The notes: a model not told the origin generated them from the letters alone. DNA of 64,000 nt from Margaritifera margaritifera (GCA_029931535.1 JAQPZY010001128.1:650501-714500), one strand, 5' to 3'; positions 24,162 to 35,731 are shown, counted from the first letter of the stretch. Numbers and translations are program-made.

Positions 24162-24449
24162 ATGTCGTCACTCAAGGATCTAGTGGAGATGGGCAAACAG
24201 TTTGGGTATGAGGGGGAGGCCCTTATAAAATTCGTTCAGGAGGAGCAGGCTCGGGAAAGGGATCAAAGGGTAAAGGAGAGAGATATAGAAAGGGAAACAT
24301 TAGAATTAGAGATATCATTTGAAAGGGAGAAAATGCTATTTGAGGAAAAGAAGATAGAACTAGAGAAGGAGAAGATAGAACTAGAGAAGCAGGCAGAGAA
24401 GGAAAGGATAGGGTGGAAACTTTCAATCTGGGAAGGGTATAAATCGTAG
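24162..24449 (+). CDS. gag: Truncated Gag, coiled-coil N-terminus (copy 6)
   Basis: Same frame and product as the other copies. Confidence 0.6.
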   Translation: MSSLKDLVEMGKQFGYEGEALIKFVQEEQARERDQRVKERDIERETLELEISFEREKMLFEEKKIELEKEKIELEKQAEKERIGWKLSIWEGYKS

Positions 24450-26958
24450 GGATAGACAATGCTTCACATGTAAGGAATGGGGTCACTTCACGCCCGATTG
24501 TCCAAAAAGGAAAGGGTTTGTCCAGAGAGTCGCGGTTGCTATTGAAAGCAGAGCATGGTCAGGAGGCGGTAAGCGCGATGATTTTCCGCGTGATAATTCG
24601 GCATCTAATAACGCGAATAAGGTATACGAGTCCGCAGCGCGTGCACAGATCGGTCATGATGTTATTCAGTCGATCGGCACTTGTCTTTTTCCCGAGGCGA
24701 GGGTACCGACTGCTACTGGTACCGCCAACGGTCAAGAAGTCACGGTCTTACGCGATACCGGGTGCACGGGCGTCGTAGTAAAGCGGAGTCTCGTTAGGGA
24801 TGACCAAATGCTTGGTTGGAAATCCCCGTGCATGTTATTAGATCAAACGATTGATCGCGTTCCCGTCGCGAGAATAGAAATCGAGACGCCTTTTCTGACC
24901 GGAACCGTAGAAGCTCTGTGTATGGAAAACCCCATATACGACCTAACAATCGGAAATGTCGAGGGATCCAGACTCCCAACTCTCTCTGATTTCCGGTTTC
25001 CCGTTGTACAAGCGGTCGAAATTAGGGCGCAGGTGCAGGCGGAGAAAACGCCACTACGTAAGTTGAAACTTCCGGAAGCCGTGACCGATATCTCGCGCGA
25101 TGAATTTACGCGTGAGCAAGGCCATGACGCGTCCTTGAGCGCGACCGCGGAGAGGATCGTGTCCGGTACCGCGAAACATTGTAAAGGCGGGGCAAGTTTG
25201 AAATTTGTACGTAGGGAAGGGTTAATGTACAGGCAATTTACCACGTTGGATGGTAGAAAGTATTTCCAACTGGTTGTCCCCCAGAAATTCAGGTCCCGTA
25301 TACTTAGAGTAGCGCACGAGTCCGGTAGTGCAGGTCACTTGAGTAGGAAGAGGACGACTGACAAAGTGTTAAGAGAATTTTATTGGCCAGGTGTAAATAG
25401 TGATATAGCACGATTCTGTCGTTCGTGTGATGTATGCCATAAAACTGTTGAAAGGGGCGTTTTGAACGTCGTATGTATTGCTGTCATAGAAGACGAGCCG
25501 AGTGACCCCAACACAGAAATTCCCCTTGAGTACCCCATGGTTGTAGGAAATGAGGGAATAGATATGGTCAGCGTGTGCCCAGAATTACCTGAAGGTCAGC
25601 GTCAGCAAGTCAGGGAAATTTTAAGTAAGTACCCAGACGTATTTACAGATCGACCAGGTAATACTGGATTAATAACGCACGAGATAAACTTGAGTACCTC
25701 GGAGCCAATCAGAATAAAGGGATATCCAATACCCTTTAACGCACGGGAGACAATCGACGAGGAAGTAGGTAAAATGTTAGACCTGGGAGTGATTGAACCC
25801 TCAAACTCTCCTTATTCTTCCCCCGTGGTATTGGTCCGAAAGAAAGACGGAACGAATCGATTTTGCATAGACTTTCGACAACTAAATAAAGTCACCGTGT
25901 TTGATGCTGAACCGATGCCAGACATGGAGGGCTTGTTTTCAAAATTGGCGGGGCACCAGTACATTTCTAAATTAGATCTCACAAAAGGATATTGGCAGGT
26001 GCCCATCGCTGAAAATGCCCGCGTATTAACGGCATTCGCGACCCCTAAAGGTCTTTTCCAGTTTAAGGTTATGCCTTTTGGTCTGGTTAACGCCGGTGCG
26101 TCGTGCGTGCGTCTTATGCGAAAATTGTTGAAAGGCACGAACAACGTAGATAGTTTTGTGGACGATATTCTAGTATATACACATACCTGGGAAGAGCATG
26201 TTAGGGTATTAGTCGATCTGTTCGACAGACTCCGCAAGGCGAATCTCACAGCGAGACCCTCCAAGTGTAGCATAGCATATTCTAACTTGGAATGCTTGGG
26301 CCATCTAGTAAGTGGGTCAGGGCAGTTAAAACCCCACCCTGATAAAATTGAAGCGATTAAAGACGCTCCTAGGCCAGAAACCAAGAAACAGATACGATCG
26401 TTTCTTGGATTGATAGGTTTTTATAGGAAGTTCGTCCCAAATTTCGCCGCTATAGCTAGTCCATTGACGGATTTAACTAGGAAAGGGCAGCCAAATAAAG
26501 TTTCTTGGGGTTTATGCCAAGAGAAAGCTTTTAACGCCCTTAAGGCAAGATTGATCAGTGCACCGATCCTAAAGTTGCCAGAATTAAATAAATCGTTCAT
26601 ATTGTTAACTGATGCATCCGACACGGGCTTAGGAGCAGTTTTGCTACAGGAGCAAGACGGGGTAAAGTTACCCATAGCTTATGCTAGTAGGAAATTGCTG
26701 CCTAGGGAGCAAAACTACTCCGTGATCGAAAAGGAGTGCTTGGCACTGGTGTGGGGTATAGGTAAATTCCACACGTACCTTTTTGGAAGGGAATTTGTCC
26801 TTGAAACGGACCATCAGCCTCTCATATATTTGAACAAGGCAAAAGTTGCCAACGCAAGATTGATGCGTTGGGCATTGACTTTGCAGCCATATCGTTTCCG
26901 GATCGAAGCAATCAGAGGGTCGGAAAATGTAGGGGCCGATTATTTAAGCAGAGTGTGA
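24412..26958 (+). CDS. pol: Gag-NC/Pol polyprotein (copy 6, open)
   Basis: Like copy 1, an uninterrupted frame through CCHC, DTG protease, H2C2 finger, RT with FVDD and RNase H. It carries the copy 5/6 variants (KGTNNVD for KGMNNVD, ILLTDAS for ILRTDAS). The integrase core is missing as in all copies. Open frames in only the first and last visible copies may be chance; both lack the integrase core and the capsid and so would depend on another element to move. Confidence 0.88.
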   Translation, partial: GGNFQSGKGINRRDRQCFTCKEWGHFTPDCPKRKGFVQRVAVAIESRAWSGGGKRDDFPRDNSASNNANKVYESAARAQIGHDVIQSIGTCLFPEARVPTATGTANGQEVTVLRDTGCTGVVVKRSLVRDDQMLGWKSPCMLLDQTIDRVPVARIEIETPFLTGTVEALCMENPIYDLTIGNVEGSRLPTLSDFRFPVVQAVEIRAQVQAEKTPLRKLKLPEAVTDISRDEFTREQGHDASLSATAERIVSGTAKHCKGGASLKFVRREGLMYRQFTTLDGRKYFQLVVPQKFRSRILRVAHESGSAGHLSRKRTTDKVLREFYWPGVNSDIARFCRSCDVCHKTVERGVLNVVCIAVIEDEPSDPNTEIPLEYPMVVGNEGIDMVSVCPELPEGQRQQVREILSKYPDVFTDRPGNTGLITHEINLSTSEPIRIKGYPIPFNARETIDEEVGKMLDLGVIEPSNSPYSSPVVLVRKKDGTNRFCIDFRQLNKVTVFDAEPMPDMEGLFSKLAGHQYISKLDLTKGYWQVPIAENARVLTAFATPKGLFQFKVMPFGLVNAGASCVRLMRKLLKGTNNVDSFVDDILVYTHTWEEHVRVLVDLFDRLRKANLTARPSKCSIAYSNLECLGHLVSGSGQLKPHPDKIEAIKDAPRPETKKQIRSFLGLIGFYRKFVPNFAAIASPLTDLTRKGQPNKVSWGLCQEKAFNALKARLISAPILKLPELNKSFILLTDASDTGLGAVLLQEQDGVKLPIAYASRKLLPREQNYSVIEKECLALVWGIGKFHTYLFGREFVLETDHQPLIYLNKAKVANARLMRWALTLQPYRFRIEAIRGSENVGADYLSRV

Positions 26959-27083
26959 TTTGCAGTTTTTTTTTCCTTTCCATGATATTCTGGTAATGTA
27001 AATAATACGTTTCAGTTTGTATTTTTGCAAAATTCCGTGATTTTCTAAAAGTGCTTCCACTTTTTTTTTAAGGGGGGAGGTAT

Positions 27084-28565
27084 TGTCACGGAATTGTATG
27101 GTTTATATCAATATGTATATGTGGTCAAAAATGTATTCGGGTTTCGTTTCTGACTAGAGCGTTACTCGGGGGTTGTTTATTTTTTCGGCTCTAGTTATTT
27201 TGAAATACTGAGCGCAATTCACCCCATGCTGCACGTGCAAATTGCCTGCAGTGGAAACTCACGTACCTAGCTGCTGCGCATATCTGTCACAGCTAGAGTA
27301 CATATAGAGCGAATTCTCTATAAACAAATTACACTACGACGAGTCTTGTCAGAAAGCTTACCTCTTTACGAGAGCAAAACTTCAGCTGTAGAGGTATGTG
27401 AAATTTAAGATTGTATTCTTTATCACTATTCATTTTATATGACATAATTGTTTCATATATTAGATGTTTTAGAATTTATTCTAAATTCTACAGAGAGTCA
27501 ATACCTAGGTCATACAACGCCATGATATTAGAAATCCTATAGGCTGGTTCAAGTTAGCTATTTGTTGTAACTGAACAGACGGGTATTATTTCATTATACG
27601 CGGCATGCATTGAATGATTAATGTAATGTGTAACGAGACGTAATTCATGTGCGCGCATGCGCAACATATATCAATACGAAAGTACTAACCGTGTCATATG
27701 TACTGCACGGTTTAGTTGTTATACTTTTAGCTGTTCCATATGTATGGTTTGGTGGTGTGAAGTCACAGAACTCTGTGTGGTTTCGTGTGACGTGTACGCT
27801 GTGTCTGGTGACGTTGTTTCGGAAGAGTGTACTGGTTTTCTCGATGCGAGGGACCAAGGCTTCTCGACCAAGGGGTCTGTGTTAATGTGAAGGCTCTCGA
27901 GGGATCCTTCAACAGACTGGGAGAGGTGGACCATGCGTGGTGGCTCCTTGACCATGGACTAGAGCGGGTGGAACCGTAGATACATCTTGGTCGTCAAACG
28001 GGCGCCACGATATTTATATTTATTGCGTGTTCCATTTTATTGTTATCTCAATATTGCTATCTGTGCAAGATTACATTCATTCCCATTTCAATGTCGCTAT
28101 ATGTGTGATAGATTCATAATTTCCTGCATTCCCATTTCATTTTCGTTATATGAACGATATATTCATAAATTCATACATATTCCAATATCGCTTGATGAAT
28201 TGATAAATTGATGAGTATCATATTGATAAGCGCATAAATCACATGCTTTGGTCACCCTTGGTACTTAATAAGACCTTGTTTATATTGGGGTGTAGATCAT
28301 ATACTCTTATTTGTTGATTGGTGATAGGATGCTATTCACGTTTGTTTAAAATTCCATTCGTTAAATTCATCTTTGATTTTTTCTCGTTGAGTTACTTGTT
28401 GTTGATAGTTCCATGTTAGGAACTTTATAATTTTCCTTATCTTTTTGTTATAATGGTGTCAGATTTGTTCATCTTTAAATTGCGTTTATAAATAAACATC
28501 TTATTAACGCAGTTGCTTTCGGTGTCTTCACTAATCCAGTCCTCACCCGGCTTCATCCTGTGACA
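27084..28565 (+). repeat. LTR F, right-hand end of the array
   Basis: 1482 bp. Mosaic of variants: GTGTTAATG and CGATATTTAT as in A/C, AATTTCCTGC and GTGTAGATC as in B/D/E, GATAAGCGCA as in B, plus private GGGAGAGGTGG. It ends GTGACA and is followed by TCCATAATGATG, which is not element sequence. If the array arose from one insertion, a 4-5 bp copy of TCCAT should sit before its first LTR, to the left of the window. Confidence 0.95.
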
Positions 28566-30700
28566 TCCATAATGATGTTTTACAGCTGCATACCCTTGTT
28601 GCATATTATGTTTGATCAAATCTGCAATAAGTGAATAATTTTTTTGTGATTTGAAGTCCAATCTGTTGTGTTTATTATAAATTTCTTTCTTGCCATTTTA
28701 AGGCTGCTTAACATATATTTTTTTTTAGTGAGTTGCTGTTGTGGCACAAAGCTTCAGTTTCTTTAAATTGCTCGCATATATAGCAATGGCTAGATTTTCT
28801 GTACTGTTTCTGTGTATGTTGCCTCTCATATATTTGTGGTGTAGGTTTCATAACCAATTGAACTTCTAAGGAAAACGTATTAAAATAACAGCCAGAAAAT
28901 GGTAAAACAAAATAGTTACTGCACCCAGTCATTTGCACAAACAAAATACACCGTGAGAGATATTTTAAAAGATGGTGGGGAAAGGGGAAGTCTGACCTAT
29001 GTATGTTAAAATGGCAAGTCGCACAAATTCATGATGTGTAGGCTACATAGTAGGGTTGCAGTAATGAAATCCGCCCATGAAGTAATTCTTTAGCTGACGA
29101 AATATATTCTGGATCTTCTTCCTGTTTTGAAGGCTTCACTCCGAGGCAAAGCCTACTAAAACAGAGAACTAGAGTAGTTATGTGGATGGTACTGACTTGC
29201 CAACCATATAAAAATAGCCAACTGACAGAGGAACAATACAAATTATTGAAAACAAGAGAGGAAAGAGCTTGCATATAATTCTTTAGTGCTACTGGAGAAC
29301 CTTAGATCTCTAAACCGTATCTTTCTAACACATAACTTCAAAGCCTCATTTGCCTAAATCATGCAAGCAAGAGGGAAAGAGAACACATCGCAATATCTTA
29401 ATTGTATTCATGGGATCACAAGAGCAGTACAGTCAAACAACAAGACATGTTTTGGATGAATGGAACCTGTATAATCAAGGCATCACTGGAAGACACTAGA
29501 GAAATTTTTACACTTAAAGAATTGGATGGATGTTATAAATTTCCAACACTTGAAAAGGTGATTAAAGCTGCATTAGTTTGACTGCAGAGTAATGCTGATG
29601 AAGAAACATGTTTATCTGAGAACAGTGAAGCGGCGACCAAGGAGAGGTCTCAGATAGCTAAAACAACTGGAAATGGAGTTCACGTGGTTTAGGATGCAGT
29701 CAAATTTTATGATTTACAGAGTGGTAAACTAGTGAATATATCTTTCACAAAGGACTTGTAGATGGCAGTCAGGTCTGCTGAATTGGTCAGCATCAGACAA
29801 AAATCGAGAAAATTAGAAATAGAAGATTAACTACAGGAAACAAGAAAAGCAAGCCCAGATAACACAACTGCATATGAATCTTGAAGAAGCGAGGGGAAAA
29901 GATCTGTAGGAAAAAAGTCAGAAAGTAGAAGAGAAAGGCAAAGTGAAAGTGAAAAATATCAGCCCAAAAGGAAAATTCAAGGGAGGATTGGGTCAAAATT
30001 GAAAAAAAAAACGAAAAAGAGCAAGTCAGTGTTCATTTGTGTACCAATTGCATAAGTGAAGAAGCAGTATGTACCTCAGAATTGACAATAGCAAAGACTA
30101 GAATGCTTTTCTTTTCTTCTTGCACGACCCTGTTTGCCATCAGTTAATCATATTTTAAGACTGTTATCCTCTACTGTTTTTATCTTGTAAATTGTATTCT
30201 TTTAATCAATGGATACAAGCAATATATGCTGCAGAAAGAACTTATGTAACTACCATTTTTGTTATTTTATTTTTGTATCTGTGTTGTAAAAAACACTTGT
30301 ACTTTTTCTGCTTTCCGCTTTGTTTGTTTTATAAACCTAGCCTATAATGAGAAGAATACGTTTCCAGTGAAAGCAAGTAAAGGTCTAACTGCATCGTGCA
30401 CCAAATGCACAATTCAGTGAAATTATGACTTTCAGAAATATTAGTAGCATAAGCTTCTAACTTTGTGTTGGTTTTGCATAGTTCCTTGTCCTGCTAATAT
30501 TATTTGTGAACTGTATGTGAGTTATGACTAGATGACTATTTATATTTCTAACCCTCCGTAGTGTCGACTGTTCAGTTTGCGCTGCAGATGAATATCGTGA
30601 TCGTGATTGGAATCTGAGTACAGTTGAAATATTACATGACTGGCTTGTTTTTGTCTTTTTTTTATTTTTTTATTTTCGCCGTACGAGAAAAATCCTCATT
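28566..30700. other. Gene-less stretch next to the array
   Basis: AT-rich sequence with several short frames (for example minus strand 28708-28944 and 29029-29274) that match nothing I recognise. Between 29411 and 30010 one plus-strand frame reads protein-like but carries four or more stops and ends near an A-rich tract. I see no RNA gene or clear repeat here. Confidence 0.5.
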
Positions 30701-30710
30701 TGTTTGGATC

Positions 30711-31040
30711 TCAGGCCTGATTAGCGGCTAAACTGGCCATGTATTGCTTTAGCGTTGCAACCGAACTCGATAAATCTTTCGGAATTAGAGCTTCTTGTTC
30801 CGACACAGCTTGGTTTCTGTTGACCTGAATATTTACGCTATTATCTAGGTCACAAGACGGGTGCTGTCTAACTGTGCTTACACCTACAGTGTCGTCTGAA
30901 ACGAGACTGTGTTCCCGGGCCTGCTCATAAGTTTGCAGCCCAAGTCTACTCCGCGAAGAGTTGCTAACACGGTTACTTTTCGATCTCGATACTCCGGAGT
31001 CTTTGCAAGGTCGGGAAATAGACGCACTGGGAGTGTTCAT
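30711..31040 (-). CDS. Unrecognised Ser-rich 109-residue frame
   Basis: Begins MNTPSASISRPC, is rich in Ser, Arg and Gln, and ends SVATLKQYMASLAANQA. The open frame extends a little upstream of this ATG (IRKLRWRNNVPLVTDG, to a stop near 31073). It has no transmembrane segment or recognised motif. It could be an exon, a remnant of a retroelement Gag, or chance. No neighbour helps to identify it. Confidence 0.25.
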   Translation of the reverse strand: MNTPSASISRPCKDSGVSRSKSNRVSNSSRSRLGLQTYEQAREHSLVSDDTVGVSTVRQHPSCDLDNSVNIQVNRNQAVSEQEALIPKDLSSSVATLKQYMASLAANQA

Positions 31041-32150
31041 GCCGTCTGTAACTAGGGGAACGTTGTTCCTCCAGCGAAGTTTACGAATTCAGGCCATAAG
31101 TCCTTGGCTCACACTTTTGCTTTGGTTTAACTTTTGTCTGGAGCCGTCATTATTTGTGTTCAATCTCAGGTGATCCCAAATGTAAATTAAAGTCGAAAGC
31201 AAGACCCTAAAGTGTCATAAGTCCACGAAACACGTGTGTGGAGGATTTAGGAACACAATATATTGTCAGTTCTGGTTCGCAAAAGAGACAATTTTAAACT
31301 GATAAATTGATTAATTTCCACGTAAGCACGGAGAATCGACTGACTTATTTAAGTGATCCGGTCTTACTGACCATTCTTGAGACCCAATCTTCATCTCGCG
31401 AGGTTTCTAAAGAGACGAAATCTACAATGAAATTCATGTTTTCAAACTGTCGATGAAATGAGGCATTTAGAGTTTGAAAAAGCTGATACTATATTACTAT
31501 TTCATGTTTCCATTTTATTTAGCATACTATGAACATAATACGAAATCGTAGATAAACTTTAACCCTTAAGATGATGAAATAAAATAATCAGTCAGGAAGT
31601 ATTGTATAAAAGTAAGCGAACTAAGACACATTTTCCATTATTTTGGATATATCTGATAGAGCGCGACCTTCATTATTAAAATTTTTATTTTGTACGTCAC
31701 GAGTAATGAACAGTTTGTATTGTTTCAGGGTTAAATATTGTACAAATGCATAATTTTATATGATATTACACAAGCAGTGTAAACACGAAATAGTAACATA
31801 GTAAACAGAATAACAAACAAAATGTCTGCCCTATACTAAGGCCATGCTTTTCAAACTATTTCTATCAAACTCGTTATGATTATGAAAAATTGTTTTGCAC
31901 ACAAGTTCAGAAACGCTCCACAAAGTGTACAGCAATAACCCAACAATGAGAAGTCAAACTAATATATTAAAATGTAGTGCAAATTGTTAAAAAAAGAACC
32001 ACGAACCTCTTAATTGAAGATATCTTCAGACTATATTGAAAACAGATTTTAAAAGTTGATAAATAATGTCGATAAAAGAAACAACTACCAAATATTGAAA
32101 TTTGTGCAGTTTTGGTTTTTTATTTTACTTTTTTCTCATATGCGTAAGCA
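31041..32150. other. Gene-less AT-rich stretch
   Basis: No long frame, RNA gene or tandem repeat seen. Confidence 0.5.
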
Positions 32151-32159
32151 TGGTAAGAG

Positions 32160-34060
32160 ATTGTACTTTCTTCTCCGGCGGCAGGGTCAATACATTTCAA
32201 GTTGTACATTAAATGTTTTGAAAGCCACTTTTATTTTGTTTTTACATCAGTTGCTGCATTCAAGTAAAACTCTTTAATAATATCACTTTATGTCTAAAGT
32301 TTAGGCTGTAATATGCTAGGAGTTCCTGTCATGCCTATCTCACTTGTTGAAACATCACGATGAAAAATGTTAAAGTTTTGTGTTAAAGTTTTTGAAAGTC
32401 ACATATCTCTACATTAGTGGCAGCATTCAAATGAAACTTTACGATAATACAACTATGGGTCTAAAGTTTATATACTGATATGTTAGAAGTTCCTGGCTTG
32501 TTTGTTTCTCGTCTGCTGAGGCAGAAAGCTTGGTTGATCGTTAGCTCACCTGACCGTAAGGCTAAATAGATTATGGTTTCGTCCTTCGTCCGTCATTCGT
32601 TGTCCGGTCACATTTTATATTTACCAATTGTTTTCAGAAACCACTTGACCAATTTGCACATTATTTCACAGAGAGGAGTTTGGCATCAAGGTCCTTTGAA
32701 TTTGCTCAATGTATACCGATCCGTCATTGAATACTGAAAATATAAAAACCTTCTTAAACAATTAATTTTCAAAAACCACCTAACAGACTTGGACCTAATT
32801 TGACAGAAAGCAATATAGCAAAAAAGGCCTTTTACAAGTTGTACAAACGATGCCAATCCACAATCAAATATGGTCATCTGTATTAAATATTTAAATAAAA
32901 TATCTTTAAACTTCATCTTTTGAGTAACAGCATAATTTAACCCTATTTCACAAAAAACATGCTGGCTTAAGGGATAACATATTTGTACAATGGTGTCGAT
33001 TAAATATGGTAGCCGTTAACATGAATAGAAAACATTTAGGAATAGAATCCAATCAATTAATTATACTTAAAAACCGCTCAGTTGAATTGGCAGTTCGGCA
33101 TCAAATGTGACTGCTGTTACTAAAATTAGAACAACTTTAAATAACTTCTTCTTAAGAACCTCTATACAGAATTTCACCAAATTAAATAGAAATCGCTTCA
33201 GCTCGAAAGCCTTTCATTTTTTATAAAAATGATGCCGATCTGCAATCAAATATGGATGTTGTTACTACAACTAGAAAAACTTTTAATTACTTCGTCTGAG
33301 CAGCCTCTTAAGAGAATTTGTCCAAATTTGAGGAAAAGCGTCCTAGGTTGAACGCCTCTCTCATTTAAATATGGCCACCGTAACTAAAATGATAAAAACA
33401 TTAATATAACTTTATCTAAAACACACGATTAACAGATATGAATATCTTTGACAGAAAGCATCCTTTCAATATTGGACGAATTAGGCCGATGTGTCATCCA
33501 ATATGGATCAAGGTATAAAAAATAGAGAAACATTGAAACCATTGTTTTTATAACATATGCAATCAACATCATGGGAAGACATTTTTAAAGAAAGCATTCT
33601 ACTCACGCAGATTTCTTGGACAACTGTTCTTGTATTAGGCAGATGTCAGCCAGATGAGCGCTCTCAGATACACTTGGGCATCTTGTTGTGAACAAGGTTA
33701 ACGTTTTGTGCTAAAGGTTGTGAAGGGCACATACCTTTTACATTTGTTGCTGATTTAAACTGAAATTTTTGTATACGATTTCAATAGGTTGGAAGTTTAT
33801 ACGCTGATACGCTAGGAGTACCTGTCTTGCCTGTCTCACCTCCTTAAGCAGAAATCATGTTTTATAGTTGCAGATAATGTTAATGTTTTATGATACAATT
33901 TTTGAAACTCACAAATCTTTAACAGCAGTTTCTGTATTCAACTGAAAATTTTGAAAAATATATATAGGTGTAAAGTTTAGACGCTAATATGCAAGGTGTA
34001 TCTGTATTGCTGTATCGCCTATTGAAGCATTGTGGCACAAAAAGTTAAAGTTTTGACAGT
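32160..34060. repeat. Tandem repeat of about 165-180 bp, split by a later insertion
   Basis: Diverged units can be followed by the anchor GCTAGGAGTTCCTGTC and its variants at about 32316, 32482, 33811 and 33991, and by TTGCTGCATTCAA. Two units lie left and two right of the element at 32540-33687, which therefore interrupted an older four-unit array. Confidence 0.6.
32540..33687. mobile_element. Non-coding inverted-repeat element nested in the tandem repeat
   Basis: Left end AGCTCACCTGACC and right end CCAGATGAGCGCT form imperfect terminal inverted repeats (GCTCACCTGA against GCTCATCTGG read on the other strand). The interior is a degenerate array of 130-150 bp units with phrases such as AACCACTTGACCAATTTG and AAATATGG(T/C)CA. 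I recall similar AGCTCACCTGA…CTTGTT repeats as abundant in bivalve genomes. No transposase is encoded. Confidence 0.5.
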
Positions 34061-34853
34061 TTATAAAAAGAAGATACGGGGTTAATACTGACCAACATGT
34101 GGACACAGGTGTTATAAAATATTTACTTGAAATGATGAACACGAAAGCGACGACACTGATAAATCTGGACGATAGAAAGGAAACCTAAGGCTCTCTAATA
34201 ACAGAAGACGAATCGCGTAAATACTGAAGCTGAATCTATCAAATTCCACATTTTTGGGAAAGCTATTGTGGTATTCGATGTAGTTTTGAATGACCCGGAA
34301 GACTATTTGTACCAAGAAAATTATATTGGTGTTTAACTTGCAAATGAAGATTATACATTATTACTTACCTGAAAAATCGTAATATTACTCGATACTGTCA
34401 ACACATTTATATTTGAGATGGACGAGTGATCTTGTCCAAATAACTCAGATGCTTTTCTTGAATATACAAATATATGCAAGTGGAAAATTAATAATCTAAA
34501 AAGTAAAGTCATGATTATTGGTATAAGAAATACCTACACACATAAATGTAATGTTAGATTGGAAAGGTGGATTCATATGAAATTAAATATTACTTTTCAT
34601 TTGCAAACGTATATTTTTCTAACTCACAAAGATTTTTTAGCAATGAAATTGGACGTTGATCAATCAAGAAAAGCCATGCATTTACTTGTGAAAAGAAAAC
34701 TCACTTGAAATTTACTGTTAGACCTTCAAATTAAAATGTTTGACTACACTTTAGTTCCCATATTGCTGTATGTCGGTGCAGTTTGGGACATGACAATACT
34801 TCATAATTCATGATGCATCCTTTGAAAAATTACAACGTCACTACACACACATA

Positions 34854-35003
34854 AAACCATAATAGAACATTTTTGGCTTTCTTTTTCAAGAGTTTCATTA
34901 GAAATCACATTAAACCAAAATAGTACATTTTTGGCTTTCATTGTGAAGAGTCCCATTAGAAATCACATAAAAAAGATAGTACATTTTTGGCTTTCTTTTT
35001 TAA
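34854..35003. repeat. Tandem repeat, about 58 bp, three copies
   Basis: Each unit contains GTACATTTTTGGCTTTC (first one GAACATTTTTGG) followed by CATTAGAAATCACAT. The third copy is incomplete. Confidence 0.7.
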
Positions 35004-35229
35004 CAGATAGACAACGTAGCTATCAAGTTAGCACTAAAGATTATGCTAAATGATGCATAATCTGGGTTCTTCAAACTTAAATTGGCTCTTTACATGATGA
35101 ATATTATTCAATACATCAGCAGAAATATCATATCTGCTTATCAAATGATGTTGATAATAGACAAAGTGTTAAATTAACCAGTTCAATACCCTTATATGTG
35201 TAAAGTTACAAAGTGAATTGAGAAGTATA

Positions 35230-35385
35230 ATTGTTTTCAGAAGTCGTAATCTATACACTTATTACGCATGATATCAGTTTCGAAACTAACCTCAAATTAT
35301 TGCCCAGATCAGAAGGCATAATTTATAGAATTATTACGCATGGTACCAATTTTGAAACTAACCTCAAATTATAACCCAGAGCAAC
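35230..35385. repeat. Duplication of about 85 bp
   Basis: Two units sharing TTATTACGCATGRTAYCA and GAAACTAACCTCAAATTAT. Confidence 0.6.
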
Positions 35386-35550
35386 TTGCTCAACAGTCTT
35401 AAAATTTTGTCGCAGCAATAATAAACTACCAGTAGAAACAATGAGTCGGAAAAGTTAGATTATTCTTTAAGGAAATGCACCCTTTATAATAGTGATATAA
35501 TCAAAGATGATATTTGTATTATCTTTTAAAGTGTCCAAATTTTATAAATG

Positions 35551-35731
35551 CAGAAATATCCACTTATCACCTTTTTCTAAACAAGTTCTTGCACGCAGAA
35601 ATTCACTTATCATCTTTTCTAAACAAGTTCTTGCACGCAGAAATTCACTTATCACCTTTTTCTAAACAAGGTTTTACAAAAAGAAATTCACTATCACCTT
35701 TTTATAAACAAGATATTACACGCAAAAATTT
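35551..35731. repeat. Minisatellite, about 43-45 bp, four copies
   Basis: Units read CAGAAATTCACTTATCACC, a run of T, CTAAACAAG and TTCTTGCACG, decaying towards the right. The 79-residue frame covering it is only the repeat in translation. Confidence 0.75.

Larger units (their letters stand above)
1..28565 (+). mobile_element. Tandem array of six Ty3/gypsy (Gmr1-like order) copies sharing LTRs
   Basis: Six internal regions of 3249-3256 bp alternate with single LTRs of 1481-1483 bp, all in the same orientation. Primer sites at 158, 4894, 9624, 14363, 19094 and 23831 set the period at 4730-4739 bp. No host sequence separates the copies, so each LTR is the 3' LTR of one copy and the 5' LTR of the next. 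The window opens inside an LTR (last 155 bp), so the array continues to the left. The right end is exact: the last LTR ends GTGACA at 28565 and unrelated sequence follows. Copies differ by scattered substitutions and single-base indels, so this is not one read set pasted repeatedly. Head-to-tail sharing of LTRs is the expected product of unequal crossing-over between LTRs, or of insertion of a one-LTR concatemer. Confidence 0.95.

Noticed and set aside
1..28565. CRISPR-like or viral genome concatemer
   Set aside because: The repeat unit is a full LTR retroelement with RT, primer site and polypurine tract. There are no spacers and no envelope or replication genes of a virus.
29411..29830. Protein-like plus-strand reading with in-frame stops at 29579, 29690, 29759 and 29828
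   Set aside because: Four stops in about 127 codons is close to chance for AT-rich DNA, and no motif was recognised. It could be an old pseudogene but cannot be supported.
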